Positions 43,494-53,340 are shown, counted from the first letter of the stretch. The stretch is 64,000 nucleotides of DNA from Paenibacillus_F chitinolyticus_A (GCF_045038035.1 NZ_CP173427.1:3906001-3970000); one strand, 5' to 3'. The notes: generated by a model not told the origin, from the sequence alone. Made by a program: numbers and translations.

Positions 43494-45362
43494 TTAGCAC
43501 TCTTTGCACGGCAGGACGATGGTAAACGTCGTCCCGTGCCCGAGCTTGCTGCGCATCGTGATCGTTCCCTGATGGGCGTCCACGATGTTCTTGACGATGG
43601 CCAGTCCCAATCCCGTGCCGCCGGTCGCTCCCCGTGTCCGAGCTTTGTCCGCTTTATAGAAGCGCTCGAACACGTAAGGGACATCTTCGGCCGGAATCCC
43701 CTGGCCTTCGTCCGTCACTTCCAGCTTGCAGCCGGGAGAAGACTTGTACGCGTAAGGCTCCGCCTTAATCGTAATCGTCTTCCCGCCCGGCGTATGCCGG
43801 AAGGCGTTGTCGAGCAGGTTGGTCAGCACCTGCTCGAGCCGGTCCTCATCCGCCGTACAAACCAGCTCCCCTTGCGGGAGCTCGAAATTCAGGCGGATGT
43901 CCTTCTCCCTCGCCAGGACCGTAAATTTGCGGTGCATCCGTTTCACGAGCCCGCCGATATCGGTCCTGTTGAAGTTCATCTCGAGATGCCCCGCCTCCAT
44001 GCGGGCCAGATCGAGAAGATCCCGGACGAGGCGGCCCATCCGCAGCGCCTCGTCATAGATGACCTGAGCGAGCTCCTTGCGCTCCTCGGGGGACCCGGCG
44101 ATGTCGTCGAGCAGCGCCTCGCTGTAGCCCTGCACCATCGACAACGGCGTGCGCAGCTCGTGCGAAACGTTCGCGACGAAGTCCTTGCGAAGCTTGTCGA
44201 GCCGGAACTCCTCCGTCACGTCGCGGAGCACGGCGACGGCGCCGCGTACCCCGTCGCGCGAATGCAGCGGCGTCATCGCGACGGACCAGACCTCGTTCTC
44301 GACGTGAAGCTTGTCGGTCTGCTCCCGCGCCTCCGTCACCACTTGATGGAACATAGGCTGCAGCGGAGCCGGAATATGACGGTCGAGCGGCAGAGGAAGC
44401 GCAGCCGGAACGCCCCCGTTGACGGGCGGCCCGTCCGGGTTCCAGGAGAGTTCTTCCCACTCCTGGATGATTTTGTCCCCCTGCGGGTTCGTCACAATGA
44501 CTTTGCCGCCGGCATCGAACGTCATGACCGCGTCGGTCATGCTCCGGAGAACGCTGGAGAGGTTCTCTTTTTCATGCCGCAGGGCTTTCACGTTCTCTTG
44601 AAGCTCTTCTCCCATCACGTTGAACGATTTGGCGAGCTCCCCGATCTCGTCGGAAGACAGAATCGGAACTTTCGTGCCGTATTCCCCCCTGGAGATTCTT
44701 CCAGCCGCATCTTTGAGCTGAAGCAGCGGCCGCGTGATCCGGTAGAACAGGAAGAACGCGAACACGGTCGTCATCAGGAAGCCGATAATCGAAACGATTA
44801 CGAACAGCCGGAATACGTCCCACTGGGTAGCTTCCAGGGATTTCAGGGATTGATACAGGACGATAGCGCCCTGCGTATCTTTGACCCCTCCGTCCGGCGT
44901 GTGATAGAGCGGCACGGCCACGGCGATGTAATCGTTGCGCTGGTTGATTTTACCCTGCTTGTTGTAGGGGATTCGCTTCTCCAGCATCTGGCCGTTCAAG
45001 ACGGATTTCAGTTCCGCCTCCGAAAAAAAGTCGGCCGCTTTAAACCGGAGAAGCTCCTGGTTCTTGCCCTCCCCCGACGGATTCAATTCTTTCAGATCCA
45101 TATCCAGCGCAATCATGCGCGCATCCTGAAGTTCCAGGAGCTGATTGGCCATCCTGTAAAACTCTTCGTCCTGCAGATGAAGGGCGGCTCCGTTCGAATA
45201 ATCGCCCGCAAGCTGTTTCAAATTGTGGACCTGATCCTCGGACTGGGAAAAATATTGTTCCAGCGACTGCACGAGAAACACGCCGAGCGTGATCAGAATA
45301 ACCGCCACAAGGCCGATAATTGTCAGCCACAGCTTGCCGACTACGCTGCGCAGGCTAAACAC
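43494..45362 (-). CDS. resE: Sensor histidine kinase ResE
   Basis: Kinase of the ResDE pair that controls respiration genes. The 622 residues comprise TM1 (about 11-33), an outer domain of ~150 residues, TM2 (about 185-207), HAMP, a PAS domain (about 270-395), HisKA with FVANVSHELRTPLSMVQGY, and HATPase motifs NLLDNAFRHTPGG, DEGQGIP and GGTGLGLAIVKNI. It starts one base after the resD stop. Confidence 0.95.
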   Translation of the reverse strand: MFSLRSVVGKLWLTIIGLVAVILITLGVFLVQSLEQYFSQSEDQVHNLKQLAGDYSNGAALHLQDEEFYRMANQLLELQDARMIALDMDLKELNPSGEGKNQELLRFKAADFFSEAELKSVLNGQMLEKRIPYNKQGKINQRNDYIAVAVPLYHTPDGGVKDTQGAIVLYQSLKSLEATQWDVFRLFVIVSIIGFLMTTVFAFFLFYRITRPLLQLKDAAGRISRGEYGTKVPILSSDEIGELAKSFNVMGEELQENVKALRHEKENLSSVLRSMTDAVMTFDAGGKVIVTNPQGDKIIQEWEELSWNPDGPPVNGGVPAALPLPLDRHIPAPLQPMFHQVVTEAREQTDKLHVENEVWSVAMTPLHSRDGVRGAVAVLRDVTEEFRLDKLRKDFVANVSHELRTPLSMVQGYSEALLDDIAGSPEERKELAQVIYDEALRMGRLVRDLLDLARMEAGHLEMNFNRTDIGGLVKRMHRKFTVLAREKDIRLNFELPQGELVCTADEDRLEQVLTNLLDNAFRHTPGGKTITIKAEPYAYKSSPGCKLEVTDEGQGIPAEDVPYVFERFYKADKARTRGATGGTGLGLAIVKNIVDAHQGTITMRSKLGHGTTFTIVLPCKEC

Positions 45363-45363
45363 G

Positions 45364-46086
45364 TTACTTCGGCACCTCTAGCTTGTAGCCTACGCCCCAG
45401 ACCGTCGTAATCATCGCAGCCGCTTCCGGCGATACTTTGTTGAGCTTTTCGCGCAATCTTTTCACATGGGTATCGACCGTACGCAAATCCCCGAAAAATT
45501 CGTAATTCCAAACATCTTTAAGCAGCTCTTCCCGCGAAAATACCTTATCCGGCGATACCGCCAGATAATGAAGCAGCTCGTACTCTTTAGGCGTCAGAGC
45601 GACTTCCTGGCCGCCTGCCGTTACGCGGTGAGCGTCGTGCTCGATAACCAGGTGCGGAAATACGATATTGTTGCTCGAATTCGCATCCTTGGACAGAAAA
45701 GCCGTAGCGGACGAACGCCGCAGGATCGCCTTGACCCGGTAAATCACCTCGCGCGGACTGAACGGTTTCACGACGTAATCGTCGGCACCGACCTCGAACC
45801 CGTGAACGCGGTTCGTTTCTTCGCCTTTCGCGGTCAGCATGATCACCGGCGTAGACTTGACTTGGCGGAGACGGGCGCAAACTTCCGTCCCGTCAATCCC
45901 CGGCAGCATCAGATCGAGCAGAATCAGATCGAAATCGCGCTCGGTCGCCAGGGTCAGAGCCGTTTCGCCGTCTTCGGCTTCCTCGATGCCGTAACCCTCT
46001 TTCTCCAGGTACATCCGGAGCAGACGTCTGATCCGTTCTTCATCGTCTACAACCAGAATATTCAATCTCTGTTCCATGACGTTCAC
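45364..46086 (-). CDS. resD: Response regulator ResD
   Basis: OmpR-type regulator of 240 residues with the acidic pocket VVDDE, phospho-acceptor Asp58 in LLDLM, TAK switch lysine and a winged-helix domain (LTPKEYELLHYLA, REELLKDVW, RTVDTHVKRLREKL). Start could be GTG at 46086 or ATG at 46077; GGAAGGG is closer to the GTG. Follows resC by 45 bp. Confidence 0.96.
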   Translation of the reverse strand: MNVMEQRLNILVVDDEERIRRLLRMYLEKEGYGIEEAEDGETALTLATERDFDLILLDLMLPGIDGTEVCARLRQVKSTPVIMLTAKGEETNRVHGFEVGADDYVVKPFSPREVIYRVKAILRRSSATAFLSKDANSSNNIVFPHLVIEHDAHRVTAGGQEVALTPKEYELLHYLAVSPDKVFSREELLKDVWNYEFFGDLRTVDTHVKRLREKLNKVSPEAAAMITTVWGVGYKLEVPK

Positions 46087-46131
46087 AATCCCTTCCGTCC
46101 ATAAACGATTGTAGTAAATGATTTGCTAAAA

Positions 46132-47391
46132 TTATACACCCGAATAGGAATGCAGGCCAGCGATGACCAAGTTTACCCCGACCAGCGTAAACATAACCAC
46201 GATAAAGCCGATTACGGCCAGCCATGCGGATCGTTTGCCCTGCCAGCCGCGGGAAAGACGGAGATGCAGGAATACCGCGTAGAAGAGCCAGACGATCAAT
46301 GCCCATACTTCCTTCGGGTCCCAGCCCCAGAACCGGCCCCATGCTTTATGAGCCCAGATCATCGCGAAGATGAGGGCGCCGAGCGTAAAAATCGGATAGC
46401 CGATCGCGATGGAGCGGTACCCGATCTCGTCAAGGTCCTCCGGGTCCATGCCTTTCATAATAGGTGAAATCGCCTGCCCGATCGGCTTGCGCAGGATCAG
46501 TCTGAGCAGCGCATACAGAAGGACGCCGAACAGAACCGTCCAGATCACCGTATTGAACTTCCGGCCGGCATTTTCACCGCTCATCCAGGAAGGCGCCGTG
46601 AAGAGCGGCTTGTCCATGCCGAGGAATGTGTCCATTGATTCGAGCGTCGTCTGGTATGGAGCCACGATAGGCGGCAGCACGTAAGTGACGGTCTGGCTTA
46701 CTTTTTGCTGGGTGCCGTCTTCTTTGGCCAAGATTTGTTCCTTGACGAACTTGGCTTCATAGCCTGCGGCATTGAACGTGAATACGGAAGCGATAAAAGC
46801 GATCAGCATAAAAATAATGAGCAGGGTGAATTCCACGCCTCTTTGTTCCTTGCGGTCGGAGGCCGTTTTCCCCTGAAAATTCACCGTCCGGATCAAATAC
46901 ATCAAACCCGCGGCAAAGCCTACAGCGAAGAATGCTTCACCCGCGGCCGCGGTCGTTACGTGGATTTTAAGCCAATAACTTTGCAGCGCCGGAATCAGCG
47001 GCTGGACTTCGTTCGGGAAGACGGCCGCGTACGCAATGATGAGCACGACGACCGGCAGAGCAAATACCCCGAGAACCGGGGTACGATAGATGGCGTATAC
47101 GATAATAAAGGCGATCATGATCATCATACCGAGCATCGTCATAAACTCGAACATGTTGCTGGTCGGAATGTGTCCGCCCCCGTACCAGCGGGTGAAGAAA
47201 TAAAGAAGCTGGGACACAAGGCCCAAAACGGACAGGCCGTAAGCGGCTCTGCCCCATTTGCGCACATGAACTTCGGGATCCCGGTTGCTCCATGTTTTGC
47301 CGGCGATTGAAAGTACAAACACCAGAAAAGCCACACAGTAGATAACAAATGAAACCAGCAGCGCGTTCCCGCTGAAATTTAACCAATTCAT
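46132..47391 (-). CDS. resC: Cytochrome c biogenesis protein ResC (CcsA/CcsB)
   Basis: Haem-handling membrane protein of system II cytochrome c maturation. The 419 residues form about eight or more spans with conserved histidines and the haem-binding WGRFWGWDPKEVWAL signature near residue 330. It overlaps resB by 4 bp. Confidence 0.95.
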   Translation of the reverse strand: MNWLNFSGNALLVSFVIYCVAFLVFVLSIAGKTWSNRDPEVHVRKWGRAAYGLSVLGLVSQLLYFFTRWYGGGHIPTSNMFEFMTMLGMMIMIAFIIVYAIYRTPVLGVFALPVVVLIIAYAAVFPNEVQPLIPALQSYWLKIHVTTAAAGEAFFAVGFAAGLMYLIRTVNFQGKTASDRKEQRGVEFTLLIIFMLIAFIASVFTFNAAGYEAKFVKEQILAKEDGTQQKVSQTVTYVLPPIVAPYQTTLESMDTFLGMDKPLFTAPSWMSGENAGRKFNTVIWTVLFGVLLYALLRLILRKPIGQAISPIMKGMDPEDLDEIGYRSIAIGYPIFTLGALIFAMIWAHKAWGRFWGWDPKEVWALIVWLFYAVFLHLRLSRGWQGKRSAWLAVIGFIVVMFTLVGVNLVIAGLHSYSGV

Positions 47392-49055
47392 GTAGCTTTC
47401 CCTCCTTTTTCAAGCGTTTTCTGATCCACGGTAATGCCTGTTTTATCCAGTGCGGCAGCTACTTCCTTGCGGACGCCGAACCAGTTCTTGTTCGTGTGAG
47501 CGCCCAGTACGAGCCGTCCGTCGTCGATCCGGAGCCATACTCGGCGGTGCTGCCAGTAGAAGCCCATGATAAGACCGATCATTCCGATCGCGGCCCCGAT
47601 CCAGATATAAGGGAGCGCACGGTCCGTCCGGATATTCAGGTAAGAGGTATAGGAGGAAAACGTAACGTTTTCCATCGATCCGACAGATAAGTCGAATTTA
47701 GCGCCTATTGACCCGTTAATTTCGTCCTGGCGGAACTCCTGCTTGTCTATTTGTCTCGGGAAATAGATGTAAGGCTCGCCGTTTGGAGAAAGCCCCGGCC
47801 CCGTAATCTGAAAAATAAATGCAGGCGCTTTCGCTTCATTCGATTTCGTAATAGGCTCCCCTTTGTCGTCCAGGCCGAATTCCGGGAAATATCCCTTCAG
47901 CGACAGCTTGTAAGGGCCTGCCTGGTACGTATCCTGAGGATCCTTCATCGGAAGATCGAAGCTTCCGTAAGATTCGCCCGTCTGTTTGTTCGTCAGCGTA
48001 GGCTTGACCGAAATAAGCAGCGGCGCTTCCTTATAATCGTATTGAAAAGCGAGAAGGCCTTTGTAATCGAGCGGTTCGTTCACGATAATTTTTTGCCGGT
48101 GCACTTCCTGCAGCTCCGGTTTCTTGCCGGGAGTGTCGCAGTCCGCTTTACAGGTGTAGATCACGGCTTCGGTTTCATAAATTTTCGGAACGGCCCGTTC
48201 CCTCTTTTTAAACTCTTCGGTCATTTCTTCCGGCTTGTAAAAATCGATGGTGAACTTCTCATTCTTGATATAGAGCGACGTATCGGGAATTTTCTTGATC
48301 TCCCCTTCGCGAAGCCCCATATATTCATCCATCTGCCAGCCCGGGAAGCTGCGCATCAGCACGGCCAGCAGAAAAATAATGAGGCCGATATGAAGCACGT
48401 AAGGTCCCCAGCGGCTGAACCGGTATTTCTCGGCAAGAAGCGCGGCTCCGTCCGTATGGACGCGGTAATGTTTTTTGCGGAGCTGGCGGGCCATTTGCTC
48501 TGTCCATTCTTCTTCGCCGATTCCTTCCGGAACGCGTCCGTCGTAAGAGACCTTCTGGCGCAGCAGGAAGCTGTGATGCTTCTGGATCTTCTGCTTGGAG
48601 AGAGCCCGGTACAGCGGAAGAACGCGGTCCAGGCTGCAGATGACGAGCGAGGCCCCGATCATCAGAATAAGCAGCTTAAACCACCAAGATTCGTACGTAT
48701 GGGATAAGCCCAGCAAATAATACACATGGCCCAGTGTTCCGTATGTATCCTTATAATAAGTGGCAGGGTCTACCTGAATAAAATTGCTTTCCTGCGGATA
48801 AATGGTGCCAAGCGAAGAACCGATCAAGGTCAGGACGATAATCGTCACGGCCACCTTCACCGATGAAAAGAAATTCCAGACCCGGTCCAGCCAGGACGGA
48901 TTTTCCCGCTGGGATCGACGCGCGACCCCATCATATTTCATTTCCAGCGGTTCGTCGGAAAACGCTTCTTCGGTCAGCGGCTTGCCGCACGATTCGCAGA
49001 GCAGAGTCCCTACATGGTTCTGGTGCCCGCAATCGCACTTCGTGTTCTGAAACAC
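47388..49055 (-). CDS. resB: Cytochrome c biogenesis protein ResB
   Basis: Partner of ResC in system II. 555 residues with three N-terminal spans, a large outer domain and a last span near residue 495. The N-terminal 25 residues form an extra zinc ribbon (CDCGHQNHVGTLLCESCGKP). GTG start after GGGGG. Confidence 0.93.
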   Translation of the reverse strand: MFQNTKCDCGHQNHVGTLLCESCGKPLTEEAFSDEPLEMKYDGVARRSQRENPSWLDRVWNFFSSVKVAVTIIVLTLIGSSLGTIYPQESNFIQVDPATYYKDTYGTLGHVYYLLGLSHTYESWWFKLLILMIGASLVICSLDRVLPLYRALSKQKIQKHHSFLLRQKVSYDGRVPEGIGEEEWTEQMARQLRKKHYRVHTDGAALLAEKYRFSRWGPYVLHIGLIIFLLAVLMRSFPGWQMDEYMGLREGEIKKIPDTSLYIKNEKFTIDFYKPEEMTEEFKKRERAVPKIYETEAVIYTCKADCDTPGKKPELQEVHRQKIIVNEPLDYKGLLAFQYDYKEAPLLISVKPTLTNKQTGESYGSFDLPMKDPQDTYQAGPYKLSLKGYFPEFGLDDKGEPITKSNEAKAPAFIFQITGPGLSPNGEPYIYFPRQIDKQEFRQDEINGSIGAKFDLSVGSMENVTFSSYTSYLNIRTDRALPYIWIGAAIGMIGLIMGFYWQHRRVWLRIDDGRLVLGAHTNKNWFGVRKEVAAALDKTGITVDQKTLEKGGKAT

Positions 49056-49090
49056 GCCGCATTCCCCCTCTATGCTGTTGAATGGAAACC

Positions 49091-49636
49091 TTATTGGCCG
49101 CCGCCGGTACCGGCTGTCAGCTTTTTCAGCGTGTCAGCGATAAAAGCCTCGTCCATCTCGCCTTTATGGATCTTCATGACCGTCCCGTCGGGTTTGACGA
49201 AGAACGTCGTCGGATATTCCACGACCCCGTACTGTTTCCGTACGTTCTCCTCGTTGTCGAGCAGGATCGGCAGATTCAAATTGTACTGGTCCACGAAGTT
49301 CTGAACCGTCACGCGGCTCGTGTCCAGGTTGACCTCCAAGAACTCCACGTTCTTGTCTTTCCAAATGTCGTACTGCTTCTGCAGAGCCGGCATTTCTTTC
49401 TTGCAGGGAGGACAGAAGGTTCCCCAGAAATTAATCAGGACACCTTTGCCTTTGTAGTCGGAAAGCTTGTAGGATTTGTTATCGAGTCCGGTGAGTGCAA
49501 AGTCCGGCGCTTTGGAGCCCTCGACCGGATATTTTTTATCGTCGGCGGATGTTAAGTTGTTGACGATCGTAAATACACCGATGATAAGAACAATGCCTAA
49601 AATGATAATCTGAAGCCATTTTTTGTTCTTTTTCAT
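49091..49636 (-). CDS. resA: Thiol-disulfide oxidoreductase ResA
   Basis: Membrane-anchored thioredoxin-like protein that reduces apocytochrome c. 181 residues: one N-terminal TM helix (WLQIIILGIVLIIGVFTIV) and the active site NFWGTFCPPCKKEMP with CPPC, where B. subtilis has CEPC. True start is ATG 49636; the open frame further upstream overlaps the rluB end and terminator. Confidence 0.95.
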   Translation of the reverse strand: MKKNKKWLQIIILGIVLIIGVFTIVNNLTSADDKKYPVEGSKAPDFALTGLDNKSYKLSDYKGKGVLINFWGTFCPPCKKEMPALQKQYDIWKDKNVEFLEVNLDTSRVTVQNFVDQYNLNLPILLDNEENVRKQYGVVEYPTTFFVKPDGTVMKIHKGEMDEAFIADTLKKLTAGTGGGQ

Positions 49637-49681
49637 AGCGAGCACCCTCAAAAATAAGACATAACTATCCTCATTATAACG

Positions 49682-49711
49682 AAAAAAAAGGCCAAGCTTA
49701 GCGGCCTTTTT
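49682..49711 (-). terminator. Terminator of rluB, containing its stop codon
   Basis: AAAAAGGCC/GGCCTTTTT arms and T8 tail on the minus strand. The rluB stop (49698-49700) lies in the loop. Confidence 0.85.
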
Positions 49712-50444
49712 GAATTTTATGTGACTGCAAGGCCGCATCGCGCAGGCTGTTAATTTCGTCATTGCGCAGGACTCTGTACTTTGCTCTCGGAAGACCGGCA
49801 AGCAATAACGGTCCGTATTGTACCCGTCTTAATTTGACCACCGGAAAAGATACGGCATCAAACATTCTTCTCACCTGACGGTTCCGGCCTTCGTAAATCG
49901 TAATGGAAATAACGCTCTCATTCTGCTCCGGGCGCACATCGACGTATTCGACCTCGGCGGGAGCGGTCATGCCGTCCTCCAGCTCGATGCCCGCTCTCAA
50001 TCGGTCGAGAACGGAACCGTGCACAACGCCTTTGACGGTCGCATGGTACGTCTTGGCCACATGATGCCTCGGATGCATCATCAGGTTGGCGAATTCCCCG
50101 TCGTTCGTCAGAATCAGCAGACCTTCCGTATCGTAATCAAGACGGCCGACCGGATAGACGCGCTCCTTGATCCCCGGCAGGTAATCGGTTACGACTTTGC
50201 GGCCCTTAGGGTCCGCAGCGCTCGTAATAACGCCTTTCGGCTTATTCAGCATCACGTACACTTTCGTCTGCTGCTTAATGGCCCGTCCGTCTACCATTAT
50301 TATATCCTCAGCGGGATTCACTTTCACGCCAAGCTGCGTGACGACTTCTTCGTTCACGCTCACACGGCCGGCCAGGATCAGCTCCTCGCTTTTCCTGCGG
50401 GAAGCTATGCCCGCCTCGGCCAGCACTTTCTGCAATCTCTCCAT
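49698..50444 (-). CDS. rluB: 23S rRNA pseudouridine synthase B
   Basis: Modifies a uridine in helix 89 region of 23S rRNA. 248 residues: N-terminal S4 domain (MERLQKVLAEAGIASRRKSEE), catalytic motif VGRLDYDTEGLLILTNDG with the active Asp, and EGRNRQVRRMF. ATG at 50444 chosen over the in-frame TTG at 50450. Same order as ypuL in B. subtilis, between spmB and resA. Confidence 0.94.
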   Translation of the reverse strand: MERLQKVLAEAGIASRRKSEELILAGRVSVNEEVVTQLGVKVNPAEDIIMVDGRAIKQQTKVYVMLNKPKGVITSAADPKGRKVVTDYLPGIKERVYPVGRLDYDTEGLLILTNDGEFANLMMHPRHHVAKTYHATVKGVVHGSVLDRLRAGIELEDGMTAPAEVEYVDVRPEQNESVISITIYEGRNRQVRRMFDAVSFPVVKLRRVQYGPLLLAGLPRAKYRVLRNDEINSLRDAALQSHKIQKGR

Positions 50445-50715
50445 CCTCAACGTTCACCTCAAAGCTAATGATAACCATCCTTGCGCGAAATCACAAGTTC
50501 TCTCCCGGCGAATCCGCAAATGTTTTTCGGGGGATACGGGGCTGGAGCCTCCCTTCCGCCTATCATGGACGGGCGTTGACGGATGCGGGCAGCAACATCG
50601 GGAGCTGTATCGGCGGCTTGAGTTGAAAGGTTCTTCTGCTAATCGTTCCCTTAAGCGGAGGAAAATAATCATTTTTTGCCAAAATATAGGCCGGGCCGGA
50701 CGGTTTCCCCGGAAA

Positions 50716-50746
50716 ACGAAGAAGCCGCCCGATCCGGGCGGTCTTC
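50716..50746 (-). terminator. Terminator of the dacB-spmAB operon
   Basis: GACCGCCCG/CGGGCGG-type stem with a 2-4 nt loop and a T-rich tail, overlapping the spmB stop. The remaining ~260 bp to rluB show no gene I can support. Confidence 0.65.
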
Positions 50747-51281
50747 AGGTAGCGAACACGAGCAGACATATGATGATGGAAGCGATGAAACCCACGACAT
50801 CGGAAATCAGGCCGACTTTGAGCGCATAGCCGGCTTTGCGGATGCCGATAGCCCCGAAGTACACCGTTATGACGTACAGCGTCGTATCCGTGCTGCCCTG
50901 GACCGTTGAAGCGATCCGGCCGACGAGCGAATCCGGACCGAACTGGGCGATGAGATCGGTCGTAAAGGCAAGGGAGCCCGCGCCCGTGATGGGACGCAGG
51001 ACAACCAGCGGGAGCACCTCCGACGGAACGCCGAGAGCCTGGAACAGCGGCTTCAACCAGCCGAGGGTCAGTTCCAGCGCCCCCGATGCGCGGAACACGC
51101 TGATCGCGACCATCATGCCGACGAGATGGGGAATGATTTTGACCGCCGTATCGAAGCCGTCCTTGGCACCGTCCGTGAAAGATTCGTACACGGGCACTTT
51201 CCGGTAGGCGGCGTACAGCGGAATGAAGACGATAAGGACCGGGATCGCCCACGCCGAGAGCGCGTTAACCCATTCGTACAT
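50745..51281 (-). CDS. spmB: Spore maturation protein B
   Basis: Nucleoside-recognition/Gate-domain membrane protein needed for spore core dehydration. 178 residues, about five spans; the Gate domain is seen in VPSEVLPLVVLRPITGAGSL. It follows spmA by 7 bp. Confidence 0.95.
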   Translation of the reverse strand: MYEWVNALSAWAIPVLIVFIPLYAAYRKVPVYESFTDGAKDGFDTAVKIIPHLVGMMVAISVFRASGALELTLGWLKPLFQALGVPSEVLPLVVLRPITGAGSLAFTTDLIAQFGPDSLVGRIASTVQGSTDTTLYVITVYFGAIGIRKAGYALKVGLISDVVGFIASIIICLLVFAT

Positions 51282-51288
51282 CAGCGGC

Positions 51289-51888
51289 TCATCCTTTCAC
51301 TGGGGGGCCCGCCGGCAGCCTTCGCCTGTACCAGCGGTCGACGATGATCGCGGCGGCCGTGGATACGATGGTGGCCAGCAGAGTCGTCCCGACGATTTCC
51401 GACGGATTCATGGAATTGTAATTCATCCGGATGGCGATCAAGGTCGTCGGAATGAGCGTGATGCTGGCCGTATTCAGGGCCAGCAGCGTACACATGGCAG
51501 GGCTGGCCGTATCCTTATGGGGATTCAGCTTCTGCAGCTCCTGCATCGCCTTAATTCCCATCGGAGTAGCGGCATTGCCGAGCCCCAGGATGTTCGCGCT
51601 CATGTTGGACATGATGTATCCCAGCGCAGGATGATCCTTCGGAATGCTGGGAAACAAGAAGCGGACGACCGGACGAAGCAGGACCGCCAGCTTGGACAGC
51701 AGGCCGGCATCCTCGGCGATCCTCATCATGCCGAGCCAGAAGACCAGCACGCTGATCAGGCCGAAGCAGACCGTCACTCCGCTTTTGGCGCCGTCGAAGG
51801 CCGCCTGCGTTACGGCTTCCACGTTGCCCTGGACAGCGGCAACCGCAAAGCCGCTTACGATGAAAAACAACCAGATCCAATTCACCAT
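51289..51888 (-). CDS. spmA: Spore maturation protein A
   Basis: Partner of SpmB, same domain family. 199 residues with NILGLGNAATPMGIKAMQEL, a hallmark of the family. It follows dacB by 27 bp, as in B. subtilis. Confidence 0.95.
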   Translation of the reverse strand: MVNWIWLFFIVSGFAVAAVQGNVEAVTQAAFDGAKSGVTVCFGLISVLVFWLGMMRIAEDAGLLSKLAVLLRPVVRFLFPSIPKDHPALGYIMSNMSANILGLGNAATPMGIKAMQELQKLNPHKDTASPAMCTLLALNTASITLIPTTLIAIRMNYNSMNPSEIVGTTLLATIVSTAAAIIVDRWYRRRLPAGPPVKG

Positions 51889-51915
51889 CGTGTCTTCCTC
51901 CTTTCCTGTACTTGC

Positions 51916-53091
51916 TTACACGCCGGGTGAAAGCATCGCCCGGATGGCTTTGCACAGCGAGAGACTCCATGCGTTCCATGCGCTTACACCCGCATCTGTA
52001 GCCTGAAAGCCGAATGCCGCTTTGTCGGCCGCTTTCAGCCTCGGGCTTGCCGGGTCCACCAGCGGCACGGTCCCGATCAGGCGGTCACCCAGCTTAAGCC
52101 GGAGAGTCCCTTTTTCGCCGAGACGCGAGTCCAGCGAATCCGGCGGGAACGACTCCGGTTCGGAGGTAACGCGGTCTTTTTCCACGGAGAGCAGCGGGTA
52201 CGAGAAATCCCTCTCCGCCACATAAGGCGTCCCGTCAACCGCCTGGCCCTTTTGCAACAGAGGAACCAGCGGATAATGCTCAAACCCCCACTGCAGCAGT
52301 CTGGTATGGTCCGCCCAGTCATCGCCGTCGTTAAGGGTCACGACGACAAGCTGCTGACCGTTCCGAGTTGCCGATGACACCAGGCACCGCTTGGCCAGCT
52401 TCGTATAGCCGGTTTTAACCCCGTCGGCCCCATCGAAAAGACCCAGCATCTTGTTTTTGTTAAACCAGGTGTATTCCCACGATTCGTTCGGGTTCGGCAC
52501 TTTGATCATCTTCGTCTGGACAATTTCCTGGAAAGTCGGATTTTTCAGGCTGTAAGCCGCCAGCTTCGCCAAATCTTCGGCGCTGGAATAATGATCGGCA
52601 CTCTCGTCCAGTCCCGACGGGTTCGTGAAGTTCGAGTGATCGAGGCCGATCTGCTCGGCTTTCCGGTTCATCATTACGGCAAAACCTTCCACGCTGCCGC
52701 CTACATGCTCGGCTATGGCCGTCGCCGCATCGTTCCCGGAACGGAGCATAAGCCCGTAGAGCATATGCTTCAGGCTCATTTCCTGCCCCGCCTTCAGGTA
52801 CAAGGATGACCCTTCCTTTCCGGCGGCACGGGTGCTCACTTTGACGATGTCCGTCAGCTTGCTCTCCTCGATGGCCACGATCGCCGTCATGATTTTAGTC
52901 AGGCTCGCTATCCTCATCGGCCTGTCTCCCCGCTTCGAGTAAAGCACTCTGCCCGATCTCACGTCGACGAGGGCCGCGGCCTCCGCATTCGTTCCTATCG
53001 CCGGGGGTTCCGCCGCCATGGCCGCTGTGCCCAACAAGTTCAGCATGCACAAAAACGCCAGCATACCGGATACCCACATCCGCTTGCTCAT
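51916..53091 (-). CDS. dacB: Sporulation D-Ala-D-Ala carboxypeptidase (PBP5*)
   Basis: Trims stem peptides and so sets cross-linking of the spore cortex. 391 residues with a cleavable signal (LLGTAAMA/AEP), and the three serine-peptidase motifs S63-L-T-K66, S118-G-N120 and K226-T-G228, then a C-terminal beta domain. Being first of dacB-spmA-spmB marks it as the sporulation form rather than DacA. A sigma-E-like promoter lies upstream. Confidence 0.93.
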   Translation of the reverse strand: MSKRMWVSGMLAFLCMLNLLGTAAMAAEPPAIGTNAEAAALVDVRSGRVLYSKRGDRPMRIASLTKIMTAIVAIEESKLTDIVKVSTRAAGKEGSSLYLKAGQEMSLKHMLYGLMLRSGNDAATAIAEHVGGSVEGFAVMMNRKAEQIGLDHSNFTNPSGLDESADHYSSAEDLAKLAAYSLKNPTFQEIVQTKMIKVPNPNESWEYTWFNKNKMLGLFDGADGVKTGYTKLAKRCLVSSATRNGQQLVVVTLNDGDDWADHTRLLQWGFEHYPLVPLLQKGQAVDGTPYVAERDFSYPLLSVEKDRVTSEPESFPPDSLDSRLGEKGTLRLKLGDRLIGTVPLVDPASPRLKAADKAAFGFQATDAGVSAWNAWSLSLCKAIRAMLSPGV

Positions 53092-53159
53092 ATGCCCTTC
53101 CTCCCATTGCCCCTCGCATCCGGGTCAAGACTTGTCTTCCCAACAGGGAACTTTGTACA

Positions 53160-53188
53160 AGTATATGCTTGACCCGTCCGCTTATGAC
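53160..53188 (-). promoter_or_regulatory. Possible sigma-E promoter of dacB
   Basis: GTCATAAG (53181-53188), 13-bp spacer, CATATACT (53160-53167) matching CATANNNT. 69 bp ahead of dacB. Confidence 0.55.
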
Positions 53189-53213
53189 CCGCTTGTCTGA
53201 GCGCGGGCGGTTC

Positions 53214-53242
53214 TTTACAAATTCCCGGAACTCCGGTATACT
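53214..53242 (+). promoter_or_regulatory. Promoter of the NhaD/ArsB transporter gene
   Basis: TTTACA (53214-53219), 17-bp spacer, TATACT (53237-53242). It faces away from dacB. Confidence 0.72.
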
Positions 53243-53301
53243 TCTTTTGGATTGTTTGAGAAACGGCCGAGAACACCAAGCAAGTGAATATGGAGATCAC
53301 C

Positions 53302-53340
53302 GGAGGAGCCTGTCATCGCAGGCTCCTTTTTGCGTTTTTT
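53302..53340 (+). terminator. Leader terminator ahead of the NhaD/ArsB gene
   Basis: GGAGCCTG/CAGGCTCC stem with a 5-nt loop, then TTTTTGCGTTTTTTT, about 55 nt after the expected transcript start and 107 bp before the gene. This is the layout of an attenuator or riboswitch platform, but I recognise no known aptamer. Confidence 0.75.

Noticed and set aside
43425..45410. 661-residue plus-strand open frame opposite resE
   Set aside because: Antisense to a complete histidine kinase; Arg/His-rich composition typical of a reverse-strand shadow.
50454..50715. Possible coding remnant between rluB and spmB
   Set aside because: Short frames exist on both strands, but none has a good start site or recognisable family.
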